Source of the DNA: Arthrobacter sp. NIO-1057
GTDB lineage: Bacteria > Actinomycetota > Actinomycetes > Actinomycetales > Micrococcaceae
Length of the DNA stretch: 64,000 nt
Direction of reading: 5' to 3'
Assembly: GCF_900094805.1 (NCBI RefSeq)
Contig: NZ_FMAT01000001.1
Location: forward strand, 124,001 to 188,000
In this document: positions 25,284 through 36,446 of the stretch, piece by piece
How the letters are laid out: each line of letters starts with the position of its first letter
Numbering within the stretch: the first letter of the stretch is position 1
Position numbers and translations under genes: made by a program
The notes under the pieces: generated by a model
What the model was told of the DNA's origin: nothing
What the model saw: the letters and a program-made list of their open reading frames with translations, nothing else
Databases searched by the model: none

Positions 25284-26987
25284 ATGAGCCAGGATGCTAC
25301 GCCAGATATCAAACCACGTTCCCGTGTGGTCACCGATGGTATTCATGCCGCTCCGGCGCGCGGCATGCTCCGCGCTGTCGGGATGGGTGATGATGACTTC
25401 GCAAAACCTCAAATTGGTATTGCTAGCTCATGGAACGAAATAACCCCTTGTAATCTTTCACTGAACCGCCTCGCCCAGGGTGCCAAAGAAGGCGTCCACG
25501 CTGGCGGTGGCTTCCCGATGCAGTTTGGAACCATTTCAGTTTCTGATGGAATTTCCATGGGCCATGAAGGGATGCACTTCTCCTTGGTCTCGCGAGAAGT
25601 CATTGCCGACTCCGTGGAAACAGTGATGATGGCCGAGCGGCTCGATGGGTCAGTACTCTTGGCCGGATGTGACAAGTCTTTGCCGGGTATGCTGATGGCC
25701 GCGGCACGACTGAATCTTTCCTCCGTATTCCTGTACGCCGGATCCATCATGCCTGGCTGGGTGAAGTTAGAAGATGGCACCGAAAAAGATGTCACGCTGA
25801 TTGACGCCTTTGAGGCAGTCGGCGCTTGTGCCGCAGGGCGCATGAGTGAAAAAGATTTGGACTCCATCGAACGGGCTATTTGTCCGGGGGAGGGTGCCTG
25901 CGGTGGAATGTATACCGCCAACACCATGGCTTCCATCGGTGAAGCCCTGGGCATGAGCCTTCCTGGTTCAGCGGCTCCACCTTCGGCGGATCGACGCCGC
26001 GATATGTTCGCGCACCGTTCGGGCGAAGCCGTGGTGAATATGTTGCGCAAGGGTATTCGTGCCCGCGACATCATGACCAAAGAAGCTTTTGAAAACGCCA
26101 TCGCCGTAACCATGGCCTTTGGCGGTTCAACCAATGCTGTTCTGCACCTGTTGGCTATTGCGCGTGAAGCCGAAGTGGATCTTTCACTCAGCGACTTCAA
26201 CCGCATCGGCGATAAGGTGCCACACCTCGCGGATCTCAAGCCCTTCGGCCGCTACGTCATGAATGACCTAGACCGTATCGGCGGTGTGCCGGTAGTGATG
26301 AAGGCACTTCTTGACGCTGGTTTGCTGCACGGCGACTGCCTGACTGTGACCGGTAAGACGATGGAAGAAAATTTGGCACACATTGCCCCGCCAGATCCTG
26401 ATGGCAAGATCTTGCGGGCCATGGACAACCCCATCCACAAGACCGGCGGCGTCACAGTGCTACACGGTTCCCTGGCGCCAGAAGGTGCCGTGGTGAAATC
26501 TGCTGGCTTTGACGCAGATGTTTTTGAAGGAACCGCGCGAGTCTTTGAACGTGAGCAAGGTGCCCTCGAAGCCTTGGATGCCGGGCAGATCCAGGCCGGG
26601 GATGTCGTGGTGATTCGCTATGAGGGACCCAAGGGCGGACCGGGGATGCGCGAGATGCTGGCCATTACCGGTGCCATCAAGGGAGCAGGCTTAGGCAAGG
26701 ACGTTCTTCTGCTCACCGATGGACGCTTCTCCGGAGGTACCACCGGACTGTGTATTGGACACGTAGCCCCGGAAGCCGTGGATGGCGGACCGATCGCTTT
26801 TGTTCAAGACGGGGATAAAATCCGGGTGGATATCTCCGCCCGAAGCTTTGACCTGTTGGTTGAGCCGGAGGAACTGGAAGCCCGCAAAGTTGGCTGGAAG
26901 CCACTACCGGCGAAGTTCAACTCCGGGGTCTTGGCGAAGTATGCAAAATTGGTCAATTCGGCTTCGACAGGCGCATATTGCGGCTAA
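25284..26987 (+). CDS. ilvD: Dihydroxy-acid dehydratase
   Basis: Fe-S enzyme of branched-chain amino acid and pantothenate synthesis; dehydrates 2,3-dihydroxy-isovalerate and -methylvalerate. Product 567 residues. Cluster cysteines are visible: C56 in [12 protein letters not shown]129 in [11 protein letters not shown] and C206 in [19 protein letters not shown] 25284 begins MSQDATP. A TAGAAT hexamer (25271-25276) ends seven bases before this ATG, so the mRNA may be leaderless; upstream in-frame codons (25254, 25275) have no ribosome-binding site. It is separate from ilvBNC, which follows after ~290 bases with its own promoter and attenuator. Confidence 0.95.
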   Translation: MSQDATPDIKPRSRVVTDGIHAAPARGMLRAVGMGDDDFAKPQIGIASSWNEITPCNLSLNRLAQGAKEGVHAGGGFPMQFGTISVSDGISMGHEGMHFSLVSREVIADSVETVMMAERLDGSVLLAGCDKSLPGMLMAAARLNLSSVFLYAGSIMPGWVKLEDGTEKDVTLIDAFEAVGACAAGRMSEKDLDSIERAICPGEGACGGMYTANTMASIGEALGMSLPGSAAPPSADRRRDMFAHRSGEAVVNMLRKGIRARDIMTKEAFENAIAVTMAFGGSTNAVLHLLAIAREAEVDLSLSDFNRIGDKVPHLADLKPFGRYVMNDLDRIGGVPVVMKALLDAGLLHGDCLTVTGKTMEENLAHIAPPDPDGKILRAMDNPIHKTGGVTVLHGSLAPEGAVVKSAGFDADVFEGTARVFEREQGALEALDAGQIQAGDVVVIRYEGPKGGPGMREMLAITGAIKGAGLGKDVLLLTDGRFSGGTTGLCIGHVAPEAVDGGPIAFVQDGDKIRVDISARSFDLLVEPEELEARKVGWKPLPAKFNSGVLAKYAKLVNSASTGAYCG

Positions 26988-27020
26988 GGAAGTCATAGTC
27001 CGGCGTGTGGAACGCAATAG

Positions 27021-27037
27021 TGTCCACGCAATGGACA
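27021..27037. promoter_or_regulatory. Inverted repeat upstream of the ilvBNC promoter
   Basis: TGTCCA-N5-TGGACA, a perfect 6-base inverted repeat just upstream of the -10. Its position overlaps the expected -35 region, as for a repressor or activator site. Regulator unknown. Confidence 0.4.
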
Positions 27038-27039
27038 AG

Positions 27040-27058
27040 CATCTCATATAATGAGATG
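27040..27058 (+). promoter_or_regulatory. ilvBNC promoter -10 inside a palindrome
   Basis: A consensus TATAAT (27047-27052) lies within the perfect inverted repeat CATCTCAT-ATA-ATGAGATG (27040-27058). Transcription would begin near 27059, about 50 bases before the leader peptide. The symmetric sequence over the -10 suggests an operator. Confidence 0.6.
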
Positions 27059-27107
27059 AACGGGGTGTCTAGTTGATCTTTATTCTTGGGTAGAGAAAAC
27101 TAGAGAC

Positions 27108-27155
27108 ATGCAAACAAACTTCGATGTTCTACTAGTTATCAGGCGCGGAGCCTGA
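27108..27155 (+). CDS. ilv operon leader peptide
   Basis: A 15-codon frame, MQTNFDVLLVIRRGA, starts at ATG 27108 behind TAGAGA. It carries the run Val-Leu-Leu-Val-Ile, i.e. the three amino acids made by the pathway, directly upstream of a terminator and ilvB. This is the layout of ribosome-mediated attenuation: ribosomes stalling on these codons when branched-chain aminoacyl-tRNA is low would favour read-through. Too short for standard gene callers. Confidence 0.82.
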   Translation: MQTNFDVLLVIRRGA

Positions 27156-27189
27156 GACGCTGTCGCACTAAGCGAACAGAACATCGGTA

Positions 27190-27237
27190 ACGCGCAAGCC
27201 CCCTTTCGTCATCAGTGACGGCCGCGGGGCGTTTTTT
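27190..27237 (+). terminator. ilvBNC attenuator (rho-independent terminator)
   Basis: GCCCC (27198-27202) pairs with GGGGC (27226-27230), with an inner CGTCA/TGACG stem, followed by TTTTTT. It lies between the leader peptide and ilvB and overlaps the false upstream start codon at 27215, so it is the terminator half of an attenuator. Confidence 0.78.
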
Positions 27238-27274
27238 ATGCGCAAACGAAGAGATAGATATGGAAAGGATCCCG

Positions 27275-29158
27275 ATGAGCAACTCAACACCCGCCAATCC
27301 GGCGTCGGTTGCGAAGTCAATCAATCGATCTAAGGATGCCGCCGCCGCTGTCTCTTCCGTTGTGGAAGCTTCGAACCCGGTGCAGGGTCCGAATAATATC
27401 GTTGCTCCCACACAGATGACGGGCTCACAAGCCATCGTCCGCTCGCTGGAAGAACTAGGCGTCAAAGACGTCTTCGGATTACCAGGTGGGGCCATCCTTC
27501 CCACCTATGATCCACTGATGGATTCGACCAAGATCAACCACGTCTTGGTCCGCCACGAACAGGGTGCAGGCCACGCCGCACAGGGTTTCGCTATGGTGAG
27601 CGGGGAGGTTGGCGTGTGCATCGCCACCTCCGGACCGGGCGCAACCAACCTCGTCACCGCACTGGCCGATGCCAATATGGACTCGGTACCAATGGTGGCA
27701 ATCACCGGTCAGGTCAATAGCGCTTTCATTGGCTCTGACGCATTCCAGGAAGCAGACATTGTCGGCATCACGATGCCGATCACCAAGCACGCTTTCTTGG
27801 TCACCAACGCAGAAGACATTCCCAAGACTCTGGCCAGTGCCTTCTACCTCGCCCAGACCGGTCGCCCCGGTCCGGTCCTGGTAGATATCACCAAGGATGC
27901 CCAGACCTCGGATATGACCTTCTCCTGGCCGCCAAAGGTGGACCTCCCCGGTTACCGTGTGGTGACCCGAGGACACAACAAGCAGCTTCGTGAAGCAGCA
28001 AAGCTGATCGCGGGGGCAACCCGTCCCGTGCTCTATGTTGGTGGTGGCGTGATCAAGGCCAACGCCCACGAAGAGCTCAAGGAATTTGCGGAATACATCA
28101 ACGCGCCAGTGGTCACCACCCTGACCGCCCGCGGTGCCTTCCCGGATTCGCACGAACAGCACGTAGGCATGCCCGGCATGCACGGTGCCGTCTCCGCAGT
28201 GACCGCACTGCAGCAGTCGGACCTGCTGATCACCCTTGGCGCCCGCTTTGATGACCGAGTCACCGGTGTGCTCTCATCCTTCGCCCCTAACGCGAAGGTG
28301 ATTCACGCCGACATTGACCCGGCAGAGATCTCCAAGAACCGCGTGGCCGATGTGCCCATCGTGGGTTCGCTGGAAGAAATCATCCCGCAGCTCCAAGAAG
28401 CCTGCGCAACCCGCTTTGAGAATGAACCACAGCAGGATCTTTCCAGCTGGTGGGGTCTGCTCAAGCGCCTGCGTGAGACCTACCCGATCGGTTACACCGA
28501 AACTCAGGATGGCCTCTCGGCACCACAGCACGTAATCCAGCGCATCGGTGAACTGACCGGGCCAGAAGGCGTGTATGTGGCCGGTGTGGGCCAGCACCAG
28601 ATGTGGGCTGCCCAGTTCGTGAAGTACGAGCGTCCGCGTTCATGGCTGAACTCGGCCGGCCTTGGCACGATGGGCTACTCGGTACCCGCCGCCATGGGTG
28701 CCAAGGTTGCCCAGCCAGACCGTGTGGTCTGGGCCATTGATGGGGATGGTTGCTTCCAGATGACCAACCAAGAGTTGGCCACCTGCGTGATCAACAATAT
28801 TCCGATCAAGGTCGCGGTCATCAACAACTCCTCGCTGGGTATGGTCCGCCAGTGGCAGACCCTGTTCTACGATTCCCGTTACTCCAACACGGATCTGAAC
28901 ACCGGTCACGGCACCGCTCGCGTTCCTGACTTCGTGAAGCTCGCCGACGCCTACGGTTGTGTTGGCCTGCGCTGCGAACGCGACGAAGACATTGATGCCA
29001 CCATCCAGAAGGCGTTGGAAATCAATGACCGTCCGGTCGTCATTGACTTTGTTGTTTCGGCAGATTCGATGGTGTGGCCAATGGTTCCATCGGGCGTGAG
29101 CAACGATCAGATTCAGATTGCCCGTGGCATGACCCCAGAATGGGAAGAAGAGGACTAG
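27275..29158 (+). CDS. ilvB: Acetolactate synthase large subunit
   Basis: Thiamine-diphosphate enzyme joining two pyruvates, or pyruvate and 2-oxobutyrate, in the first common step of branched-chain amino acid synthesis. Product 627 residues from ATG 27275 (AAAGGA upstream). The catalytic Glu is E95 in [12 protein letters not shown]; the FAD and ThDP domains follow, with the metal/ThDP motif [13 protein letters not shown] near 490 ending in NNSSLG. The first ~45 residues are a low-complexity Ala/Ser/Asn-rich extension, common in actinobacterial IlvB. The frame extends back to 27215, but that would start inside the attenuator. The stop is three bases from ilvN. Confidence 0.95.
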   Translation: MSNSTPANPASVAKSINRSKDAAAAVSSVVEASNPVQGPNNIVAPTQMTGSQAIVRSLEELGVKDVFGLPGGAILPTYDPLMDSTKINHVLVRHEQGAGHAAQGFAMVSGEVGVCIATSGPGATNLVTALADANMDSVPMVAITGQVNSAFIGSDAFQEADIVGITMPITKHAFLVTNAEDIPKTLASAFYLAQTGRPGPVLVDITKDAQTSDMTFSWPPKVDLPGYRVVTRGHNKQLREAAKLIAGATRPVLYVGGGVIKANAHEELKEFAEYINAPVVTTLTARGAFPDSHEQHVGMPGMHGAVSAVTALQQSDLLITLGARFDDRVTGVLSSFAPNAKVIHADIDPAEISKNRVADVPIVGSLEEIIPQLQEACATRFENEPQQDLSSWWGLLKRLRETYPIGYTETQDGLSAPQHVIQRIGELTGPEGVYVAGVGQHQMWAAQFVKYERPRSWLNSAGLGTMGYSVPAAMGAKVAQPDRVVWAIDGDGCFQMTNQELATCVINNIPIKVAVINNSSLGMVRQWQTLFYDSRYSNTDLNTGHGTARVPDFVKLADAYGCVGLRCERDEDIDATIQKALEINDRPVVIDFVVSADSMVWPMVPSGVSNDQIQIARGMTPEWEEED

Positions 29159-29161
29159 AAC

Positions 29162-29680
29162 ATGGCAAAGCATACGCTGTCGGTACTGGTTGAAGACGTA
29201 CCCGGGGTACTGACCCGAGTAGCAAGCCTCTTCGCCCGCCGTGCCTTCAATATTCACTCCCTGGCCGTAGGCCCCACGGAAATTGACGGCATTAGCCGCA
29301 TGACCGTGGTGGTTGACGCCGAGGGGGATTCCCTCGAACAGGTGACCAAGCAGCTGAACAAGCTGATCAACGTCATCAAGATTGTCGAACTGCTTCCGGA
29401 GAACTCGGTGCAGCGCGACCACATCATGGTCAAGGTGCGCGCCGATGCGACCACCCGTCTGCAGGTGACCCAGGCTGCGGAACTCTTCCGCGCCTCAGTC
29501 ATCGACGTGTCCATCGACTCGCTGGTGGTTGAAGCCACTGGCAACGCCGCAAAGATTGAAGCGCTGCTGGCGGTACTGGAGCCATTCGGCATCCGCGAAA
29601 TCGTCCAGTCCGGCACCCTGGCGGTAGGCCGCGGCGCTAAGTCCATGAGCGATAGAGCACTGAAGGCCCTGAGCGCCTAA
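29162..29680 (+). CDS. ilvN: Acetolactate synthase small regulatory subunit
   Basis: Regulatory partner of IlvB, 172 residues. An ACT domain spans about residues 4-76 (HTLSVLVEDVPGVLTRVASLFARR...), which binds valine for feedback inhibition in this family. The C-terminal half (VKVRADATTRLQV...) is the ALS small-subunit C-terminal domain. It starts three bases after ilvB, indicating co-translation. Confidence 0.95.
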   Translation: MAKHTLSVLVEDVPGVLTRVASLFARRAFNIHSLAVGPTEIDGISRMTVVVDAEGDSLEQVTKQLNKLINVIKIVELLPENSVQRDHIMVKVRADATTRLQVTQAAELFRASVIDVSIDSLVVEATGNAAKIEALLAVLEPFGIREIVQSGTLAVGRGAKSMSDRALKALSA

Positions 29681-29756
29681 GGGCAATCAAGACTTCTACG
29701 GACACGAACTACAAATTTTAGATACTTGGCATCTAGCTTAGAAATTGAGCTAATAA

Positions 29757-30815
<1,059 letters not shown>

Positions 30816-30845
30816 GCTCGGTCGCCGCGCATAGCAGCGTCTTAT

Positions 30846-30894
30846 AAATGGTTCGGTGCCCTTCCTCAGACAGAGGAAGGACACCGAACCATTT
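30846..30894 (+). terminator. Terminator of ilvBNC
   Basis: A long stem AAATGGTTCGGTG-C-CCTTCCTC with its complement (one mismatch) and a 5-base loop, ending in ATTTT. It lies 30 bases after the ilvC stop. Confidence 0.85.
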
Positions 30895-30926
30895 TGCTAC
30901 TAGCATTTTGAAGATTGAACAAAACG

Positions 30927-30975
30927 AAGCATGCCCGGTCTTTTCCGTGTTCACTTGAAAAGACCGGGCATGCTT
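30927..30975 (-). terminator. Terminator of the secreted Lys-rich protein gene
   Basis: A perfect 18-bp stem (30927-30944 with 30958-30975) and 13-base loop. It lies about 40 bases past the stop of the leftward gene at 31017, and back to back with the ilvC terminator. Confidence 0.82.
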
Positions 30976-31016
30976 ATGTGTTAGGGCGCGAGGCTTACTG
31001 ACTTGCCGCTTGCGAT

Positions 31017-31628
31017 TTAGCGCTTCGAAGCGCGGTATCCCGCCTTGCGAGCATCGGCTGCGGTCTTGAAGCACTCTTCTGGCTTGGTACGTGAATAGAA
31101 CTGACCACCAGGTACGTGGTACTTCCATTCACTCTTGCTACCAGTGCGGTTTCCCTTCACTGGGTAGCCCGATGGGCAGTTGTAAGATTTGCCGTTCATC
31201 TTCACTGAACGCTTGGTTGAAGCTGAAGCCTTCTTCACCTGCAAGGTCTGAGTCTTAGAGACCGAAGACGTCTTGCCCTTGTACTTGTACTTAACGGTGG
31301 TGGTGACCTTGTAAGTACCAGCTGCCAGCTTCACTGACTTCTTGTTCTTGGCCACCGTTTTCTTACCCTTGGTGACCTTTAGGACAGCAGATTTGATCTG
31401 AACGTTCTTGACCTTGGAATAGCTAGGCTTAATCGTGGCCTTGGCATTTCCCTTAACGGTCTTGGTACCGATGTTCTTGATAGTGACTGGCGCAGTCTTC
31501 TTAGCCGCGGCGACACTGATAGTTGGCGCAGTGGCCGGCTGCGGAGCAGCAGAGGCCACTGAAGCGCCCGAAAATATGAGCGCGGCGCTGGCAAAAACAA
31601 CGAGTGCGCGCTGAATGAGTTTATGCAT
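31017..31628 (-). CDS. Secreted Lys-rich protein with C-terminal sunset-like domain
   Basis: Protein of 203 residues with a clear Sec signal peptide (MHKLIQRALVVFASAALIFS..., cleavage near ASA-AP at about 28). The middle (45-140) is strongly basic and Lys/Thr/Val-rich with a beta-sandwich look (VTIKNIGTKTVKGNAKATIK, YKVTTTVKYKYKGKTSS). The last ~55 residues, with Cys in YNCPSGYPVKGN, then YHVPGGQFYSRTKPEECF and ADARKAGYRASKR, match the small actinobacterial domain known as the sunset domain. Function unknown; the basic charge suggests binding to cell-wall polymers or DNA (inference). Confidence 0.78.
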   Translation of the reverse strand: MHKLIQRALVVFASAALIFSGASVASAAPQPATAPTISVAAAKKTAPVTIKNIGTKTVKGNAKATIKPSYSKVKNVQIKSAVLKVTKGKKTVAKNKKSVKLAAGTYKVTTTVKYKYKGKTSSVSKTQTLQVKKASASTKRSVKMNGKSYNCPSGYPVKGNRTGSKSEWKYHVPGGQFYSRTKPEECFKTAADARKAGYRASKR

Positions 31629-31900
31629 TTTTCCCCATGAAGTTCGTTTGCGAGTGGAGAACGAGAAAGTCCTCTCAGCGTATTCTAAGCTTTTATTCCT
31701 GAATCCGAAATCTGCGATTTAGTTTCCCAATTTTCTGGGACCGATGTCCGAGGCATTGGATGTGAATATTACGCTGGTACCGCTCCCATAGTGGGGGCCG
31801 ATCTTTCACTTTTATTCAGGCCCCGAAGTAGTGAAAGGCCAGTGGGAGGGTATGCGCCAGATTGGTAGGATGTAGCAAAAATCCGCGAATAGGAATCCGC

Positions 31901-32602
31901 ATGAACGATGATAGTAACTACGATGACTTTGCGCAGGACTACGTGACGGAAAACGAGTCTAGCCTCTTGAACGCATATTACGAACGCCCAGCTATGTTGG
32001 AACTGGCCGGAGAGGTAACCGGCCGACGGATTCTCGATATCGGATGCGGTGCCGGGCCATTAACAGAACAATTACTACGTCGCGGTGCTCAGGTCTCAGG
32101 CTTCGACGCCAGCACCGCCATGATTGATCTAGCGAGGGAACGATTGGGCACCCAAGCAGATCTGAAGGTTGCTCGACTCGGTGAGGCACTACCGTACCCG
32201 AACGATTCATTTGATGATGCCGTGGCATCGCTCGTATTTCACTATTTGCCCGACTGGACTCTCGCCTTGTCTGAAGTTCGCAGGGTACTCAAGCCTGGTG
32301 GGCGTTTGATTCTTTCGGTGAATCATCCGTTCCTCTATCCCTTTAATCACCGGGGAACCGACTACTTCAAACTCACCAAGTACACAGATGACGTCACCCT
32401 TGGCGGAAAGCTGGCGCAATTAACTTACTGGCACCGGCCATTACATGAAACGATGACCGCATTACTAGAAAGCGGATTCATCATAGATCGCGTGTGGGAA
32501 CCACCTTATGTGAAGGACGCTCCACCTGAAGTTGTTCCTGAACAGCTTCGCGAACGCGACGCGTTCCTAAGCTTCTTGTTTTTCGCCTTGCATGCTAGCT
32601 AG
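31901..32602 (+). CDS. Class I SAM-dependent methyltransferase
   Basis: Protein of 233 residues from ATG 31901 (AGGA eight bases upstream). The SAM-binding motif I is RRILDIGCGAGPLTEQLL; motif II/post-I is VSGFDASTAMIDLARE; LPYPNDSFDDAVASLVFHYLP and the loop VRRVLKPGGRLILSVNHP complete the Methyltransf_11 fold. The substrate is unknown; small-molecule or ubiquinone-like methylation are equally possible. It is convergent with rmlA, and no operon partner is evident. Confidence 0.85.
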   Translation: MNDDSNYDDFAQDYVTENESSLLNAYYERPAMLELAGEVTGRRILDIGCGAGPLTEQLLRRGAQVSGFDASTAMIDLARERLGTQADLKVARLGEALPYPNDSFDDAVASLVFHYLPDWTLALSEVRRVLKPGGRLILSVNHPFLYPFNHRGTDYFKLTKYTDDVTLGGKLAQLTYWHRPLHETMTALLESGFIIDRVWEPPYVKDAPPEVVPEQLRERDAFLSFLFFALHAS

Positions 32603-32667
32603 TCAGCTCGTTGCATAGAACTTTCCAAGCCCGTTCATTTGACCTAGCTCGCGCTGTCTCTTGATGC

Positions 32668-33576
32668 TCATTGAAGCGCAGAAGACAGGTCTGAATGGTG
32701 AGGATCAAGGAATTTTTGCTCCGCGATTTGCAACAGGTAGTCACCGTAGCCACTCTTGCCCAGACCCTCTGCGAGCCTACGCAGTTGGTCAACATCGATG
32801 AATCCTTGCCGCCACGCGACTTCTTCAGGTGCACCAATCTTCAACCCTTGACGCGACTCAACGGTACGAACGAAATTGGAAGCATCATTCAATGAATCAA
32901 AGGTTCCAGTGTCCAACCATGCAGTGCCTCTGGCTAGCACGGTGACATTCAGTTGACCTTCATCGAGATACAGCCGGTTGATATCAGTGATCTCCAATTC
33001 GCCACGGGCCGATGGTCGAAGCTTCGCGGCTTTCTCAACCACAGAATTATCGTAGAAATACAGGCCTGGAACAGCGTAGTGGCTCTTGGGATCCAGTGGC
33101 TTTTCTTCCAGAGATACGGCCCGACCTGAGCCATCGAATTCAACGACACCATAGGCGCTGGGATCCTTGACCCAGTATCCAAAGATGGTGGCACCGGGCT
33201 CGTCAACGTAGTGCCGTAATTGCGTACCAAATCCTGGGCCGTAGAAGATGTTGTCACCCAAGACAAGTGCCACAGATTCGCCTCCGATGTGCTCGGTTCC
33301 AAGGATGAAGGCTTGGGCCAGGCCTTCCGGTTTGGGCTGCACGGCGTAGGTAAGGTTGATGCCAAACTGCGAGCCATCGCCGAGCAAAGACCTGAACTGC
33401 CCTGCATCCTGTGGCGTCGTGATGACAAGGATGTCTCTGATTCCGGCGAGCATCAACGTGGTCAGCGGATAGTAGATCATCGGCTTATCGAAGACTGGCA
33501 CCAATTGCTTTGAGATGCCACGTGTGATCGGGTGCAGACGAGACCCGGTTCCCCCAGCTAAAATTATTCCCCTCAT
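32668..33576 (-). CDS. rmlA: Glucose-1-phosphate thymidylyltransferase
   Basis: First enzyme of dTDP-L-rhamnose synthesis (glucose-1-P + dTTP to dTDP-glucose), 302 residues from ATG 33576. The nucleotidyltransferase motif [20 protein letters not shown] is at 1-20, followed by [26 protein letters not shown] and the metal region. The C-terminus ([14 protein letters not shown]) is normal. It is divergent from rmlB across ~100 bases; the frame upstream of 33576 is intergenic. Together with rmlB and the rmlC-rmlD fusion it gives a complete rhamnose pathway. Confidence 0.95.
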   Translation of the reverse strand: MRGIILAGGTGSRLHPITRGISKQLVPVFDKPMIYYPLTTLMLAGIRDILVITTPQDAGQFRSLLGDGSQFGINLTYAVQPKPEGLAQAFILGTEHIGGESVALVLGDNIFYGPGFGTQLRHYVDEPGATIFGYWVKDPSAYGVVEFDGSGRAVSLEEKPLDPKSHYAVPGLYFYDNSVVEKAAKLRPSARGELEITDINRLYLDEGQLNVTVLARGTAWLDTGTFDSLNDASNFVRTVESRQGLKIGAPEEVAWRQGFIDVDQLRRLAEGLGKSGYGDYLLQIAEQKFLDPHHSDLSSALQ

Positions 33577-33620
33577 GGCTATCGAGCCTAATGAAGTACG
33601 CAGCGATCGCGTCAGAGTAG

Positions 33621-34696
<1,076 letters not shown>

Positions 34697-34697
<1 letters not shown>

Positions 34698-36115
34698 TGG
34701 GCAGACAGGCACCGCTCATGGTGGAAGACAGTTCGATTCAGGGACTCAAGGTGGTCACCCTTCCGGTGCACCGGGATGACCGCGGTTGGTTCAAGGAAAA
34801 CTGGCAACGGGAAAAAATGGTGGCCGCAGGGCTGCCTGATTTTCGCCCGGTGCAAAACAATGTCTCTTTTAATGCTCGGCAGGGGACCACTCGCGGACTG
34901 CATGCCGAACCATGGGACAAATACATTTCGGTGCTGTCGGGGACGATCTTCGGTGCATGGGTGGATCTGCGCCCTGGGCAGGGTTTCGGCAAATTGTTCA
35001 CGGCGGAAGTAGGTGTGGGACAGGCGGTCTTTGTGCCCCGAGGGGTAGCCAACGCGTTCCAGACCTTGGCAGCTAACACCGTATATTCCTACCTGGTCAC
35101 CGAACACTGGACCGAGTCAGCGCGGTTGAAATACAGCTACGTCAATCTGGCCGATCCGCAATTGCAGATCCCCTGGCCCATAAGCCTAGATGAGGCCATT
35201 ATTTCGCAGGCGGACAAGGAACATCCGTTGCTTGCGCAAGCGAAACCCGTGCAGCCCAAAAAGATCTTGGTATTGGGAGGAAACGGGCAACTGGGACGTG
35301 CCTTCGCCCAGCTAGGACAGGTCGATAAGCGGATCATCCTGCATACCCGCGCCCAGAGCGACTTGCAGTCTCCGGACTTCGCGGAGTCACTGGATCTTTC
35401 AAATTGCAGCCACGTGGTTAATGCGGCGGCGATGACAGCAGTAGATCGCGCCGAGACCCCTTCGGGTTGCACCGAGGCGTGGCAGGTTAATGCAGTGGCC
35501 GTGCGCGCGCTCGCAAGACGATGCGCGGAGCTGGAGGTGTCACTGGTGCACGTGTCCACCGATTATGTGTTCGATGGCGTTCAAAGTGAGGTCGATGAGC
35601 AGCATCCGATCTCGCCGCTCGGGATCTACGGCCAGAGTAAGGCCGCCGGCGAGCAGGCCGTGCTGGCCCATGCTAACAACTATGTTGTTCGCACCAGTTG
35701 GGTTATTGGGCAGGGTGTGAATTTTGTGTCCACCATGTGCCAGCTGGTCGAGCAGGGAATTGCGCCAAGGGTCGTAGACGATCAAGTAGGACGCTTGACC
35801 TTCGCCAGCGAGCTTGCCCGCGGCATCATGCACCTAATAGATACCGGAAGTGCCCCGGGAATCTATCATCTACAGGGTGGGGGTGCGCCTGCTAGTTGGT
35901 ACCAGATTGCTTGCGAAGTCTTCGCGTTGCGTGGCTATGACCCGAATGCCGTGCAACCGGTTTCCACACGAGAGTATGCCCTAGGGCAACCACAGCTGGC
36001 ACCGCGGCCGGCGAATAGCACCCTGGACACCACAAAATTGCTAGCGACAGGCTTCGTGCCGAAGCCGTTCTTCGATTCGCTGGATCAGTACCTTAGCCAG
36101 GTGCGCGTGCCGTAA
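34697..36115 (+). CDS. Fused dTDP-4-keto-6-deoxyglucose 3,5-epimerase / dTDP-4-keto-rhamnose reductase (RmlC-RmlD)
   Basis: Bifunctional protein of 472 residues. Residues ~10-185 are an RmlC-type cupin (RGLHAEPWDKYISVLSGTIFGAWVDLRPG, with the catalytic-type His in RGLH, and VFVPRGVANAFQTL). From ~193 on it is RmlD: ILVLGGNGQLGRAF (NAD motif), VVNAAAMTAVDRAE, VHVSTDYVFDG and YGQSKAAGE. It therefore completes dTDP-L-rhamnose from the RmlB product. RmlCD fusions occur widely in actinobacteria. ATG 34697 overlaps the rmlB stop; TTG 34694 in the same frame is less likely. Confidence 0.93.
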
Positions 36116-36446
36116 TAAAAGTGGGCTAAGTAAAAAACGAGTATCGCGCAAGTGTCGGACGGGTGCGCGACCAGATCTCAATATTCTGATTCAGCAATCC
36201 TGTGTGAGGACCTAGTTGTTCCAAGTCATCCGGAAACTAAGGCGAAGAGATCCGCGTTCGCTCTGGGACGGTGAGGTAGTGTGCGTTCGCTGGGAATAGG
36301 AGAAAAAGTGACTGAGCTTCATTTTCTCTACTGAATCCGGTGATTTCGCTGCCTTTAAGTCCTAGGATGGTGGAAATACGCGGGAGAGCCTTGGCAATTT
36401 CTTTCGCAGTTAAATGGGGAAACGAACCGATGGGGCGGTTTGAATA
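36116..36446 (+). promoter_or_regulatory. Intergenic control region upstream of the tandem LuxR genes
   Basis: A 331-base gene-less stretch. It holds a direct repeat of GCGTTCGCT (36254-36262 and 36283-36291, both followed by TGGGA within a few bases), 29 bases apart, and near the end two boxes TGGGGA (36415-36420) and TGGGGC (36431-36436) followed by GGTTTG. The same TGGGG/GGTTTG arrangement recurs upstream of other units in this locus. No convincing terminator for rmlCD was seen. Confidence 0.45.

Noticed and set aside
27215-27274. Upstream start of ilvB at 27215
   Set aside because: It lies inside the attenuator hairpin; ATG 27275 has a good ribosome-binding site and gives the normal N-terminus.
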